NCBI RefSeq assembly: GCF_014750655.1
Contig: NZ_JABBXD010000012.1
Location: 42,347 to 106,346 of the forward strand
DNA from: Salinimonas profundi
GTDB taxonomy: Bacteria; Pseudomonadota; Gammaproteobacteria; Enterobacterales; Alteromonadaceae
Direction: 5' to 3'
Length of the DNA stretch: 64,000 nucleotides
A model generated the notes under the pieces. That model was not told the DNA's origin. It worked only from the letters and a program-made list of their open reading frames with translations, and did not search any database. Numbering within the stretch: position 1 is the first letter of the stretch; every line of letters begins with the position of its first letter. A program made the translations under genes and the position numbers. Positions 9,862 to 19,292 of the stretch are shown one piece after another.

Positions 9862-10440
9862 ATGAGCGAGCAGATAACCGATCAGCAGATTGTGGAAAAA
9901 GTACAGAGCGGCGATAAGAACGCTTTTAATCTTTTGGTAACCCGGTATCAGCATAAGGTGATGCACTTAGTGTCGCGCTATGTGAAAAATACCGGAGATG
10001 TGGCTGACGTCACGCAGGATGCATTTATTAAAGCATACCGTGCACTTCCCAATTTTCGGGGAGATAGTGCATTTTATACCTGGCTTTACCGAATTGCCGT
10101 TAACAGCGCCAAGAATTATTTAGTGGCGCAGGGCAGAAAGCCGCCTGCAAATGATGTCGACGCAGAAGAAGCAGACTATTATGAAGGAAGTGACGCGCTT
10201 AAAGAGCAATCCACGCCTGAGCGTAGCCTGCTGTCCAGTGAGATTGAAAGTACCTTATTCAAAGTGGTGGAAAAACTTCCCGATGACTTAAGAATGGCGA
10301 TTACCCTGCGCGAAATCGAAGGAATGAGCTATGAAGAAATAGCCAATGTGATGGATTGTCCGGTGGGTACGGTTCGTTCCAGAATATTCCGGGCGCGTGA
10401 GGCAATAGACAAAGTAATAAAACCCTTGTTAGAAAATTGA
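9862..10440 (+). CDS. rpoE: RNA polymerase sigma-E factor
   Basis: 192 residues from the ATG at 9862. An ATG 9 bases earlier exists, but the AAGGAG at 9845-9850 is only 2 bases from it and 11 from this one, and the protein then begins MSEQITDQ, as in E. coli RpoE. Region 2 (QDAFIKAYRALPNFRGDSAF) and region 4 (MDCPVGTVRSRIFRAREAID) are almost identical to E. coli. It directs the response to misfolded outer-membrane proteins. First gene of rpoE-rseA-rseB-rseC, with a sigma-E-type promoter upstream. Confidence 0.96.
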   Translation: MSEQITDQQIVEKVQSGDKNAFNLLVTRYQHKVMHLVSRYVKNTGDVADVTQDAFIKAYRALPNFRGDSAFYTWLYRIAVNSAKNYLVAQGRKPPANDVDAEEADYYEGSDALKEQSTPERSLLSSEIESTLFKVVEKLPDDLRMAITLREIEGMSYEEIANVMDCPVGTVRSRIFRAREAIDKVIKPLLEN

Positions 10441-10515
10441 ACTTTCGTAAAATGAGTCGGACTAACAAGCTGTGGTAGAGTGTTACTCGATCATCAATTG
10501 ATCAGGATTTTAAAT

Positions 10516-11091
10516 ATGACGCAACAGCAAGAAAAAGTGTCAGCCTTTATGGATGGCGAGATAGACAGCAGTGAAATTCTGGATGCGCTGAAAAACGATC
10601 CCGAACTTCAGGGTCAGTGGCAGCGTTATCATGTCATTCGCAGTGGACTTCGTAAGGAAGCCTCGGTTGCGCCACAGCTTGATATCACCAGCCAGGTTGC
10701 CGCCGCACTAGACAACGAGCCTACGGTGATGGCACCTAAGCGCTCTGGTTGGCGCAAAATGTTTTCCGGCAGTGTTACGCCGTTTGCGCGTCAGTCTGGC
10801 CAGTTAGCGGTTGCAGCATCAGTGGCGATGGCAGTAATTTTGGGTGTGCAGCAGTTCAATCAGCCCGATCAGGTTAATTCGCCGACGGGTGGGGCAACGC
10901 CGTTAATTGGTACGCCTGGTGGCCTGGCGCCAGTTAGTCTGGAGCAGTCCAGACCGGTATCGCGCACTGACATGGCGACCATGATGGAGAAAAAGCGGAA
11001 AATTAACGCGCTAATCTCTGATCATGAACAGCAGGTTAAATTGAAACAGGCTAAGCAGGATGATAATCAGGCGAAGCGTGAGCAACAGTAA
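10516..11091 (+). CDS. rseA: Anti-sigma-E factor RseA
   Basis: 191 residues from the ATG at 10516 (MTQQQEKVSAFMDGEID). The N-terminal RseA domain (about 1-75) binds sigma-E; DGEID and the LQGQWQRYHVIR stretch are typical. One membrane helix lies at about 96-113, followed by a periplasmic part that is Gln/Lys rich at its end. In E. coli, DegS cuts between Val and Cys in the periplasmic domain; this protein has no Cys there, so the DegS site must differ. The longer frame back to 10480 is unlikely. Confidence 0.92.
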   Translation: MTQQQEKVSAFMDGEIDSSEILDALKNDPELQGQWQRYHVIRSGLRKEASVAPQLDITSQVAAALDNEPTVMAPKRSGWRKMFSGSVTPFARQSGQLAVAASVAMAVILGVQQFNQPDQVNSPTGGATPLIGTPGGLAPVSLEQSRPVSRTDMATMMEKKRKINALISDHEQQVKLKQAKQDDNQAKREQQ

Positions 11092-11100
11092 TTAGAATTA

Positions 11101-12210
11101 ATGATAAAAATGTTGAATAACAGGGTAGCTGTGCAGGATGTGCAGCTACCCTTTGTATTTAAGCGGTGTCTGTTAGCCGGTTTAATCTCCGCTTTCGTTA
11201 TTTCCTCAGGCGCATATGCTCAGCAGGCCTCCGACGGCACTATTGATCAAGAAGAGTCTGAATCAGCCGCACAATCACTGGAAAGACAAAGCGAAGAAGT
11301 CAAACAGGATGAAGAAGCGGCCAGAACAGCCACGCATTGGCTTAAGCAGCTTGCCGAAACGGTTTCTGAGCAGAATTTTCAGGTATCTTTTGTGGTAACC
11401 CGAATGGGTCAGGAAACCACTCCCTATTTATGGCGCCATGCTGTGATGGATGATGGCACCAGCATGGAACAACTGAATTTACAAAACGGGCCGGGTCAGG
11501 AACAAATTCGGGTGGGTAACACCGTCAGTGTATTTGAACCTGACTCACAGCCTTACAGTGTAAACTCCGGTGCGATTCATGGTCCTATCCCCTCAGCGTT
11601 ACTGTATAATCCTGAGTCACTAAAAGCGGCTTACAAATTTGTTACGGTGGGGCGTGCCAGGGTGTCAGGGCGCACTGCGCAACAGCTTCGGGTAATCAGC
11701 CGGGATAACTCGCGCTTCAGCTATCAGATGTGGCTGGATGAAAGCAGCGGGATGTTACTTAAGTTCAATACACTGGATTTGCAAGGCAGTGTACTGGAGC
11801 AAATACAGGTCACGTCACTGACGTTGTCCGAAGCGCCTCACCCGTATTTTGCCAAGGTTAATAAGGCCAGTCTGCCACAACCAATGGCGACCCGCGATGG
11901 TGAAACGCCTACCCACAACTGGGAGCTGGGCTATCTGCCACAGGGAATGAAAAAGGTGAAGCAGGATGTTCGTCGCTTGCCCGGTACAGGACAGGTTGTA
12001 GAATATAAAATGCTAAGTGATGGCCTCGTGGACGTGTCTGTGTACGTGCAAAGTGCCAGACAGGCGTTGGGCAGCGATGTTGCATTGCGGCACGAGCTGA
12101 ATACATTTTTAAGCGTAAATAATGGCAATGTGCAGATAACCGTGGTGGGTGAAATTCCGCTACCTACGGCTACCGCCATCGCACAATCGCTAACGGTGAC
12201 AAATCCATAG
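11101..12210 (+). CDS. rseB: Sigma-E regulatory protein RseB
   Basis: 369 residues. A long signal peptide ends near AYA-QQ (residues 40-41), so the mature protein is periplasmic. The MucB/RseB domain follows (THWLKQLAETVSEQNFQVSFVV and later WELGYLPQGMK), with a two-domain lipid-sensing fold. RseB binds RseA and protects it from DegS until lipopolysaccharide or lipoprotein signals displace it. It lies 9 bases after rseA. The N-terminal signal region is longer than usual, so a later start cannot be excluded. Confidence 0.92.
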   Translation: MIKMLNNRVAVQDVQLPFVFKRCLLAGLISAFVISSGAYAQQASDGTIDQEESESAAQSLERQSEEVKQDEEAARTATHWLKQLAETVSEQNFQVSFVVTRMGQETTPYLWRHAVMDDGTSMEQLNLQNGPGQEQIRVGNTVSVFEPDSQPYSVNSGAIHGPIPSALLYNPESLKAAYKFVTVGRARVSGRTAQQLRVISRDNSRFSYQMWLDESSGMLLKFNTLDLQGSVLEQIQVTSLTLSEAPHPYFAKVNKASLPQPMATRDGETPTHNWELGYLPQGMKKVKQDVRRLPGTGQVVEYKMLSDGLVDVSVYVQSARQALGSDVALRHELNTFLSVNNGNVQITVVGEIPLPTATAIAQSLTVTNP

Positions 12211-12212
12211 TC

Positions 12213-12683
12213 ATGATTACTGAAACTGCAACAGTGCTTGCTGTCGATGGCGATAAAGTGACGCTTGAGGCAGCCATTAAATCAACCTGCTCAACGTGTC
12301 AGGCCCAGTCTGATTGCGGTTCGGGTGTGATTTCTCGTGCGCTGGCTCCCAGAATGCAACAGATTACGCTTACCAGCCCCGTGCCGGTGAAAGTGGGTGA
12401 CCAAGTGAAGGTAGGGATCCCCGAGGCGGGTATTTTGGGGGCATCGCTATGGTTGTATCTCATGCCACTGTTATTGTTTGTGATATCGGCGGGGGTGCTT
12501 CACAGTGTCTTTTCATCATCTTCTACCTGGGGTGAGCTGATTACTATTGCAGGCAGTGTTGCTACAACGAGCGTCGGATTTGTGATGATATCAGGGCATT
12601 TGAAGCGCGGTGATCAGACCCGTTTTACCCCTGTGTTGCTCTCTGTCATTACACCGGCATCTGTGAAAAACGCCGCCAGCTAA
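12213..12683 (+). CDS. rseC: SoxR-reducing / sigma-E regulatory protein RseC
   Basis: 156 residues. A cytoplasmic Cys cluster (CSTCQAQSDCGSG, residues 26-38) precedes two membrane helices (about 75-95 and 108-130), the RseC/MucC layout. RseC is a minor member of the sigma-E operon and takes part in reducing SoxR and in thiamine-related functions in some bacteria. It begins 2 bases after rseB and ends the operon before the 185-base gap to lepA. Confidence 0.9.
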   Translation: MITETATVLAVDGDKVTLEAAIKSTCSTCQAQSDCGSGVISRALAPRMQQITLTSPVPVKVGDQVKVGIPEAGILGASLWLYLMPLLLFVISAGVLHSVFSSSSTWGELITIAGSVATTSVGFVMISGHLKRGDQTRFTPVLLSVITPASVKNAAS

Positions 12684-12868
12684 CGGTGCCGATGGTATTT
12701 TCGTCGGTTCGCTTTCCGACTTATTCGCTTTTCCCCGCAGAAATAGGTAAAATCCGCTCGCTTTGCGTCTTTCCTTGCACTTATCCGTAAAGGCCACGAC
12801 GCCCGATCCGTTTTGCTCAGGCAAAGTATTTATAACGTTTTGACTTATTGCAGGTAACTTCCAGCATT

Positions 12869-14665
12869 ATGCAACATTCGCACATACGTAATTTCAGTAT
12901 CATCGCCCACATTGACCATGGTAAATCTACGCTTTCTGACCGTCTTATTCAGGTTTGTGGCGGCCTGACCAACCGTGAAATGGCCGAACAGGTTCTGGAC
13001 TCAATGGATTTGGAGCGGGAACGGGGCATTACCATAAAGGCACAGAGTGTAACGCTGAACTACACGGCTAAAAACGGCGAAACGTATCAGCTGAATTTCA
13101 TCGATACGCCCGGACACGTTGATTTTTCCTATGAGGTTTCTCGCTCACTGAAGGCGTGTGAAGGCGCATTATTGGTGGTCGATGCAGGCCAGGGCGTTGA
13201 GGCACAGACGCTGGCTAATTGTTACACCGCTTTTGATATGGATCTGGAAGTGGTACCTATCCTGAACAAGATAGATCTGCCACAGGCTGAACCTGACCGC
13301 GTCGCTGAAGAGATTGAAGATATTGTTGGCATTGATGCGATTGATGCGGTGCGCTGCTCTGCAAAAACCGGGATTGGCGTTGAGGATGTACTGGAAGAGA
13401 TTGTCAAACGTATTCCCCCTCCTGTCGGCGATCGCGACAAACCGTTAAAAGCATTGATTGTCGATTCCTGGTTCGATAATTATCAGGGCGTGGTGTCACT
13501 GGTAAGAATTATGGAAGGTGAGTTAAACGCCAAAGAAAAAATCCAGATTATGTCTAACGGTCAGACACACCAGGTCGACAAAATTGGCATATTCACGCCC
13601 AAGCAGACCGAAACCGGTGTGCTCAGAGCGGGGGAAGTTGGCTATATCATCGCAGGTATTAAAGACATTCAGGGTGCGCCGGTAGGCGATACCATTACCA
13701 CGGCGAAGAACCCGGCCAAAGAAATGCTGACTGGATTTAAAAAAGTGAAACCACAGGTGTATGCCGGTGTTTTCCCTGTCAGTTCGGATGACTATGAAGA
13801 TTTTCGCGATGCGTTGAGTAAGCTGAGCCTGAACGATGCGTCACTGTTCTACGAACCAGAAAGCTCTGCCGCTTTAGGATTTGGCTTTCGTATCGGTTTT
13901 CTGGGTATGCTCCACATGGAGATTGTCCAGGAGCGACTTGAACGTGAATACGATCTGGATTTGATCACTACCGCACCAACGGTAATCTATGAAGTGCTGA
14001 CAACAAAAGGTGAAACCATCACCGTTGACAGCCCATCAAAATTGCCGGCGGTTAATGATATTGAAGAGATTCGCGAGCCAATCGTGGAGGCCAATATCCT
14101 GGTGCCGCAGGAGTATCTGGGTAACGTAATTACATTATGTGTAGAAAAGCGCGGTACGCAGACCAACATGGGCTATCACGGCAACCAGGTCGCGTTAACC
14201 TATGAGCTGCCGATGGCCGAAGTGGTGCTGGATTTCTTTGACAGATTAAAATCCACCAGTCGCGGATTTGCCTCACTGGACTACAACTTTAAGCGATTCC
14301 ATGGCTCAGATATGGTGCGTGTGGATATCTTAATAAACGGTGAGAAAGTTGACGCCCTGGCGATTATTACGCACCGCGAGAACAGCCAGGGACGTGGGCG
14401 AGAGCTGGTTGAGAAGCTGCGCGAACTTATTCCACGCCAGATGTTTGATATTGCGATTCAGGCGGCTATTGGTAATCATGTGATTGCTCGTAGCACGGTG
14501 AAGCAAATGCGTAAAAACGTTATTGCAAAATGTTACGGCGGCGACGTAAGTCGTAAGAAGAAGCTGTTGCAGAAGCAAAAAGAAGGTAAGAAAAGGATGA
14601 AGCAGGTAGGCAATGTGGAACTGCCTCAGGATGCCTTCCTTGCAGTACTGAAGGTTGGTAAATAA
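12869..14665 (+). CDS. lepA: Elongation factor 4 (LepA) GTPase
   Basis: 598 residues from the ATG at 12869 ([20 protein letters not shown]); an in-frame TTG 21 bases earlier would add seven non-family residues. G1 is AHIDHGKS, G3 DTPGH, G4 NKID. The C-terminal LepA-specific domain ends [18 protein letters not shown], almost identical to E. coli. EF4 acts on ribosomes in back-translocation or biogenesis. It overlaps lepB by one base (TAATG), and lepA-lepB-rnc-era is a classical gammaproteobacterial operon. Confidence 0.97.
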   Translation: MQHSHIRNFSIIAHIDHGKSTLSDRLIQVCGGLTNREMAEQVLDSMDLERERGITIKAQSVTLNYTAKNGETYQLNFIDTPGHVDFSYEVSRSLKACEGALLVVDAGQGVEAQTLANCYTAFDMDLEVVPILNKIDLPQAEPDRVAEEIEDIVGIDAIDAVRCSAKTGIGVEDVLEEIVKRIPPPVGDRDKPLKALIVDSWFDNYQGVVSLVRIMEGELNAKEKIQIMSNGQTHQVDKIGIFTPKQTETGVLRAGEVGYIIAGIKDIQGAPVGDTITTAKNPAKEMLTGFKKVKPQVYAGVFPVSSDDYEDFRDALSKLSLNDASLFYEPESSAALGFGFRIGFLGMLHMEIVQERLEREYDLDLITTAPTVIYEVLTTKGETITVDSPSKLPAVNDIEEIREPIVEANILVPQEYLGNVITLCVEKRGTQTNMGYHGNQVALTYELPMAEVVLDFFDRLKSTSRGFASLDYNFKRFHGSDMVRVDILINGEKVDALAIITHRENSQGRGRELVEKLRELIPRQMFDIAIQAAIGNHVIARSTVKQMRKNVIAKCYGGDVSRKKKLLQKQKEGKKRMKQVGNVELPQDAFLAVLKVGK

Positions 14666-15543
14666 TGGCGAACTACTTCTCGATTTTGCTGGTGGTACTG
14701 ACGATTGTCACCGGTATTGTCTGGCTCCTGGATAAATTAATCTGGGCACCAAAACGAAAGGCGAAAAAAGGCGTTGCTGAAGATGATATTCCCTATTGGG
14801 TGGATACCTCTCAGCAGATTTTCCCGGTTATCGCGTTTGTATTGGTGCTTCGCTCGTTAATTTATGAACCATTTCAGATTCCATCCGGATCAATGATGCC
14901 AACCTTGCTGGTTGGGGATTTTATCCTTGTCGAGAAGTTTTCCTACGGATTGAAAGACCCGGTCTTACGTCATAAATTCCTGGAAACCGGAAAGCCTGAA
15001 CGTGGCGATATCGTGGTTTTTAAATATCCACAAAATCCGAATATCGACTATATCAAGCGCGTCATCGGCCTGCCTGGTGATACTGTGGTTTATCAAAATA
15101 AGCAACTGTATATCAGGCCCAAATGCACCGGCGAGAATGCGCAGGCATGTGAAAAGTTACAGCCTGTTCCGACAGAATTTGTCAGCCGCGGTGAGTTTGT
15201 ACAAAACATGGCGCAGCTTCTACGCTATGAAGAGGACCTGGGCACGGTTACGCATGATGTACTGCGTCATCCTACGCGTAATGAATTAGCATCTCGCTTT
15301 TATACGCAGCCGGGAACACGAAGTAACGAATGGCTGGTGCCTGAAGGCGAATATTTCGTGATGGGCGATAACCGCGATAATAGTCGTGACAGCCGATACT
15401 GGGGCTTTGTGCCTGATGCTAACCTGGTGGGTAAAGCAGTCGCTATCTGGATCAGTTTCGAGTTCGAACGTAGTGCTGAAGATATCATTCCAACCTGGGT
15501 TCCTACGGGCGTGCGTTTTGATCGTATAGGTGGAATTGAATAA
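14665..15543 (+). CDS. lepB: Signal peptidase I
   Basis: 292 residues. Two N-terminal membrane helices (about 3-22 and 50-67), then the catalytic serine in PSGSMMPTLLVGDF (Ser76) and the catalytic lysine in DYIKRVIGLPGD (Lys131); the MGDNRDNSRDSRYWGFVP box is complete. The enzyme sits in the inner membrane and removes signal peptides from exported proteins. The start overlaps the lepA stop and its own stop overlaps rnc by one base. Confidence 0.96.
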   Translation: MANYFSILLVVLTIVTGIVWLLDKLIWAPKRKAKKGVAEDDIPYWVDTSQQIFPVIAFVLVLRSLIYEPFQIPSGSMMPTLLVGDFILVEKFSYGLKDPVLRHKFLETGKPERGDIVVFKYPQNPNIDYIKRVIGLPGDTVVYQNKQLYIRPKCTGENAQACEKLQPVPTEFVSRGEFVQNMAQLLRYEEDLGTVTHDVLRHPTRNELASRFYTQPGTRSNEWLVPEGEYFVMGDNRDNSRDSRYWGFVPDANLVGKAVAIWISFEFERSAEDIIPTWVPTGVRFDRIGGIE

Positions 15544-16232
15544 TGCAGGGCATCGACAAATATATACATTTGTCACGCGCACTGGGACATACGTTTGCTG
15601 ATGAGGCGTTACTTGAACAGGCGCTCACGCACCGAAGTGCAGCCAAAACGCACAACGAGCGGTTAGAGTTTCTTGGCGATGCTATTTTAGGAATGGTGAT
15701 CGCCGATACGCTTTATAAAGCGTTTCCAACTGTACCTGAAGGAAAGCTGACCCGAATGCGCTCCACACTTGTTAAGGGTGAAACCCTGGCTGAGTTGGCG
15801 AAGGAAGCGAACGTGGGTGAATTATTGCGTCTGGGGCAGGGGGAGCTGAAAAGTGGCGGGCATCGCCGAAGTTCAATCCTGGCCGATGCCATGGAAGCGA
15901 TTCTGGGCGCGATTTACCTGGATGCCGGGCTGCCAAAAGTCCAGCAAGTTATTGCCAGCTTATGGGATTCCCGTATTAAAAGCCTGGATCCTAATGAACA
16001 TCCAAAAGACAATAAAACCCGGTTGCAGGAATTTCTGCAGTCGCGTCGCTTGTCATTACCCGTCTATGAAGTGGTAGATATTACCGGACAGGATCACGCG
16101 CAAACATTTAATGTTAGTTGCGCCGTTGAAGAATTTAACCTGACTGTGAGCGCGACAGGTAACAGTCGCCGTAAAGCTGAGCAGCAGGCGGCCAGGCTTA
16201 TGCTGGAGAAAGTTGAACATGCAGCCAAATGA
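15543..16232 (+). CDS. rnc: Ribonuclease III
   Basis: 229 residues. The RNase III signature [13 protein letters not shown] is at 38-50 with the metal-binding Glu/Asp, and a second acidic cluster ([13 protein letters not shown]) follows. A double-stranded-RNA binding domain occupies the C-terminus ([11 protein letters not shown] ... [11 protein letters not shown]). It matures rRNA and cuts structured mRNAs. It overlaps lepB by one base and era by 14 bases. Confidence 0.96.
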   Translation: MQGIDKYIHLSRALGHTFADEALLEQALTHRSAAKTHNERLEFLGDAILGMVIADTLYKAFPTVPEGKLTRMRSTLVKGETLAELAKEANVGELLRLGQGELKSGGHRRSSILADAMEAILGAIYLDAGLPKVQQVIASLWDSRIKSLDPNEHPKDNKTRLQEFLQSRRLSLPVYEVVDITGQDHAQTFNVSCAVEEFNLTVSATGNSRRKAEQQAARLMLEKVEHAAK

Positions 16233-17130
16233 TATTGATACACGTTGTGGCCTGGTAGCGATTGTCGGTCGCCCGAATGTGGGTAAGTCTACGTTGCTTA
16301 ACCGGTTGCTTGGTCAAAAGGTCAGTATCACATCCCGCAAGCCACAAACCACACGCCATCGGATCCTGGGCATCGACACCGAGGACGAGTATCAGGCAAT
16401 TTACGTCGACACGCCGGGGCTGCACAAAGAAGAAAAACGTGCAATTAACCGTTTCATGAACCGTGCTGCGTCAAGTTCACTTGCAGAGGTCGGACTGATT
16501 CTTTTTGTGGTTGAAGGCACCCGCTGGACCGATGATGATGAGATGGTACTTAATAAAGTCAGACAGGCCGGATTGCCAGTGTTTCTGGTGATCAATAAAG
16601 TCGATAAAGTTCCTGATAAAGAGGCGCTATTTGCACAGCTGCAGCAATTATCTGAAAAGTTCGCGTTTGAACATATTGTGCCTGTAAGTGCCAAACAGGG
16701 TAAGCAGGTCGACGCGCTGCGTGATCTGGTGAAACAGAGCCTGCCGCCAAGCGAGTTTTTCTTTCCCGAAGATTATATCACTGACCGCTCCAGTCGCTTT
16801 ATGGCGGCTGAAATCATCCGGGAAAAGCTCATGCGCTACACCGGTGATGAGCTGCCTTATGCCACAACGGTCGAGATTGAACAATTCAAGATGACTGATA
16901 ATGGTGTGTACCGCATCAATGGCCTTATTCTGGTAGAGCGGGAAAGTCAGAAGCGTATGGTGATCGGTAAAGGTGGTCAGCATATTAAAACAATTGGCGA
17001 ACAGGCTCGTATAGATATGGAGCACCTTTTTGATACTAAGGTGTTTCTTGAGTTATGGGTAAAAGTTAAACAAGGCTGGGCAGACGATGAGCGGGCGTTG
17101 CGTTCATTGGGCTATGGCGACGACAACTAA
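16219..17130 (+). CDS. era: Ribosome-biogenesis GTPase Era
   Basis: 303 residues from the ATG at 16219, preceded by GGAG about 10 bases earlier inside rnc. G1 is GRPNVGKST (17-25), with G2 TTRH, G3 DTPG and G4 NKVDK; the C-terminal KH domain contains [13 protein letters not shown]. Era binds the 3' end of 16S rRNA during 30S maturation. It overlaps rnc by 14 bases, as expected for this operon. Confidence 0.95.
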   Translation: MQPNDIDTRCGLVAIVGRPNVGKSTLLNRLLGQKVSITSRKPQTTRHRILGIDTEDEYQAIYVDTPGLHKEEKRAINRFMNRAASSSLAEVGLILFVVEGTRWTDDDEMVLNKVRQAGLPVFLVINKVDKVPDKEALFAQLQQLSEKFAFEHIVPVSAKQGKQVDALRDLVKQSLPPSEFFFPEDYITDRSSRFMAAEIIREKLMRYTGDELPYATTVEIEQFKMTDNGVYRINGLILVERESQKRMVIGKGGQHIKTIGEQARIDMEHLFDTKVFLELWVKVKQGWADDERALRSLGYGDDN

Positions 17131-17145
17131 ATCAAAGGAGCGATA

Positions 17146-17784
17146 ATGGCTATTTCTGATATGCGCAGACAATATTCTGCTGGTAGCCTGAGTGAAAGTG
17201 ATTTAACACCTACGCCTTTACCGCTATTTAAGCAGTGGCTGGATGATGCGATTAATGCAAGCATTCCTGATCCAACGGCGATGACCGTGGCAACCGTCAA
17301 CGCTGACGGTCAGCCGTCGCAGCGGATTGTGTTATTAAAAGATGTCAGCCCCTCCGGATTTACCTTTTTTACAAATCTGGGCAGCCGCAAAGCGTCAGAG
17401 ATAGAAAATAATCCCAATGTATCTTTGCATTTTCCCTGGTTCTTTATGGAGCGCCAGGTCCGTGTCAGTGGCGTGGCACATAAACTGAGTGTAAAGGAAA
17501 ATGCTGCCTACTTTTTCAGCAGGCCGAAAGATTCCCAGTTAGCGGCTTATGCGTCCAGACAAAGTCAGCCGTTATCATCAAAGCAGCTATTGTTAACCCA
17601 GTTTCAACAGCTCAAGGAAAAGTTTGCAGAAAAGTCTTTGCCCATTCCTGATTTTTGGGGCGGTTTTCGGGTTGCGCCCACGCAAGTTGAATTCTGGCAA
17701 GGCGGGGAAAACCGCTTACATGATCGCTTTGAATATACCCGGCTTGAAGAGGATAACTGGCAGATTCAACGCCTGATGCCATGA
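17146..17784 (+). CDS. pdxH: Pyridoxine/pyridoxamine 5'-phosphate oxidase
   Basis: 212 residues, full length. FMN-binding RIVLLKDVSPSGFTFFTN and the C-terminal PNPOx signature FWGGFRVAPTQVEFWQGG..RLHDR are present. It oxidises pyridoxine or pyridoxamine phosphate to pyridoxal phosphate in the cytosol. A strong AAAGGAG lies 6 bases before the ATG. It lies 15 bases after era and overlaps the TatD gene by 4 bases. Confidence 0.95.
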   Translation: MAISDMRRQYSAGSLSESDLTPTPLPLFKQWLDDAINASIPDPTAMTVATVNADGQPSQRIVLLKDVSPSGFTFFTNLGSRKASEIENNPNVSLHFPWFFMERQVRVSGVAHKLSVKENAAYFFSRPKDSQLAAYASRQSQPLSSKQLLLTQFQQLKEKFAEKSLPIPDFWGGFRVAPTQVEFWQGGENRLHDRFEYTRLEEDNWQIQRLMP

Positions 17785-18572
17785 TTGATAGCCACTGCCA
17801 CCTGGACTTCGATATTTTTGACAGTGACCTGCATCAGATCATCGAAGATGCAAAAGCAGCAGGGGTGTCGCGATTTTTGATACCCGGTACTACGCCTGAC
17901 GGCTGGCAACGGCAACTCACGCTAAAGCAAAAGTATCCCTACATTGATATCGCACTGGGGTTGCACCCGTACTTTCCTGACACGCTTATCGACAGACATA
18001 TTGATACCCTTGAAGCGGTGCTGGCTGACAACCAGCAGCAGGTCGTCGCGTTGGGAGAGATAGGGCTGGACAGCACTGTCGAAATCGCAATGGCGCAACA
18101 GGAGCGTATGTTGTGTGCGCAACTTGAGCTGGCTCAAACGTTACATCTGCCTGTTATCCTTCACCACAGAAAGACACATCACCTGTTGCTCAAACATATC
18201 AATGCGCTTAATTTTAAAGAAGGCGGCGTAATCCACGCATTTTCCGGCAGTGAGCAGGTTGCCAGAGATTATATCGATCGCGGTTTTTATCTGGGGATCG
18301 GCGGCACCATAACCTATTCGCGAGCCAGTAAAACCAGAGAGGCAGTCGCATCACTGCCGTTAAGCAGCTTGTTGCTGGAAACAGATGCGCCGGATATGCC
18401 CTTGTGCGGCTATCAGGGCGAGCGAAATACGCCAGCGAAGGTGAGCCTGGTCGCGCAGACACTTGCGCAGCTTCACGATACCAGTATTGACCACATTAGT
18501 GAGATCACCGACGGTAATTATCGACGCCTGTTTTGCTCTGAGGGGAATGAAGGAGAGCGGCCCAGCGCATGA
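17781..18572 (+). CDS. TatD-family metal-dependent hydrolase (YjjV-like)
   Basis: 263 residues. The metal-binding DSHCHLDF (His5, His7), LGEIGLD, HHRKTH and LETDAP motifs of TatD nucleases are all present, in the amidohydrolase barrel order. Members are 3'-5' exonucleases or D-tyrosyl-tRNA-like hydrolases; YjjV is the closest by general look. The start overlaps the pdxH stop by 4 bases. The last 55 bases overlap the convergent ytjB gene on the other strand. Confidence 0.88.
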   Translation: MIDSHCHLDFDIFDSDLHQIIEDAKAAGVSRFLIPGTTPDGWQRQLTLKQKYPYIDIALGLHPYFPDTLIDRHIDTLEAVLADNQQQVVALGEIGLDSTVEIAMAQQERMLCAQLELAQTLHLPVILHHRKTHHLLLKHINALNFKEGGVIHAFSGSEQVARDYIDRGFYLGIGGTITYSRASKTREAVASLPLSSLLLETDAPDMPLCGYQGERNTPAKVSLVAQTLAQLHDTSIDHISEITDGNYRRLFCSEGNEGERPSA

Positions 18573-19087
18573 TAGCGGGCTTTGATTACCGGGCGAAGTT
18601 TGTAAAATGATCGGGCAAGATAAATACCGACGACAAATCCAACGATGCAGATTGTCAGCATAAGAAGCCATTGTGCTGAGTGAAGCATGCCTGGTCCCCG
18701 CTCATCAGTCTTGTGATGGGTCAATACCCGGATATAACCTAATACAGAGCCCGCATCATTTCGTATATCCTGAACATGGGTTACTGCCGGACCAGTCTGA
18801 GACACCAGAGAACTTAACCTGTCCTGCGGGGCAATCTGAACGCCCCGACTATCAAAGACGCCTGCCTGCAGAACCCGATCGTCTGAGGTAAGTACGTTAA
18901 GTGCCGCGTTCAGTGCAGCATTATCTTCATTTTGCATGACCGGACTGAGCAGTCGCGCGTACTGCTGCGTCAGCAGCTCACCCGGAGAGCGTTGCTGATC
19001 CCTGATCCATGCTTGCTGGAAATCCCGGTACTCTAATGCAGTGAATACGCATAACGCTATAAGGCTCAATACAATCATGATATGCAT
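18518..19087 (-). CDS. ytjB: AhpA/YtjB (Smp) family membrane protein
   Basis: 189 residues from the first ATG. An N-terminal membrane helix (MIVLSLIALCVFTALEY) is followed by a periplasmic part with DDRVLQAGVFDSRGVQIAPQDR and LGYIRVLT, then a second helix at about 133-153 and a basic cytoplasmic tail. This is the Smp/YtjB family, whose gene borders serB in E. coli, Vibrio and Shewanella, as here. Function is unknown. The helix starts almost at residue 1 and open frame with plausible protein sequence runs 30 codons further upstream without ATG/GTG/TTG, so an unusual start (ATT at 19168 or 19165) is possible. Confidence 0.78.
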   Translation of the reverse strand: MHIMIVLSLIALCVFTALEYRDFQQAWIRDQQRSPGELLTQQYARLLSPVMQNEDNAALNAALNVLTSDDRVLQAGVFDSRGVQIAPQDRLSSLVSQTGPAVTHVQDIRNDAGSVLGYIRVLTHHKTDERGPGMLHSAQWLLMLTICIVGFVVGIYLARSFYKLRPVIKARYHALGRSPSFPSEQNRRR

Positions 19088-19193
19088 GAACCGCTTTACC
19101 GCATGATAGCCACTGATTGCTTCTGGCTGCGCCCGACGACTTTGAGGGGCAGGACTCTGGCTAATAATAGTTTCACCCTATACAACAAATATC

Positions 19194-19220
19194 TTTTCAT
19201 TCTATGTCATTAAATGAAAA
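19194..19220. repeat. Inverted repeat between ytjB and serB
   Basis: TTTTCATT and AATGAAAA are perfect inverted copies, 8 bases each, separated by 11 bases, in the AT-rich intergenic region between the divergent ytjB and serB. Could be an operator or chance in AT-rich DNA. Confidence 0.35.
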
Positions 19221-19292
19221 TTCCAACATTATTTCCCTTCTAATCACCTTAATGTACGATAGCGCTCTGTTTACTATCAATCAGGACACGCC

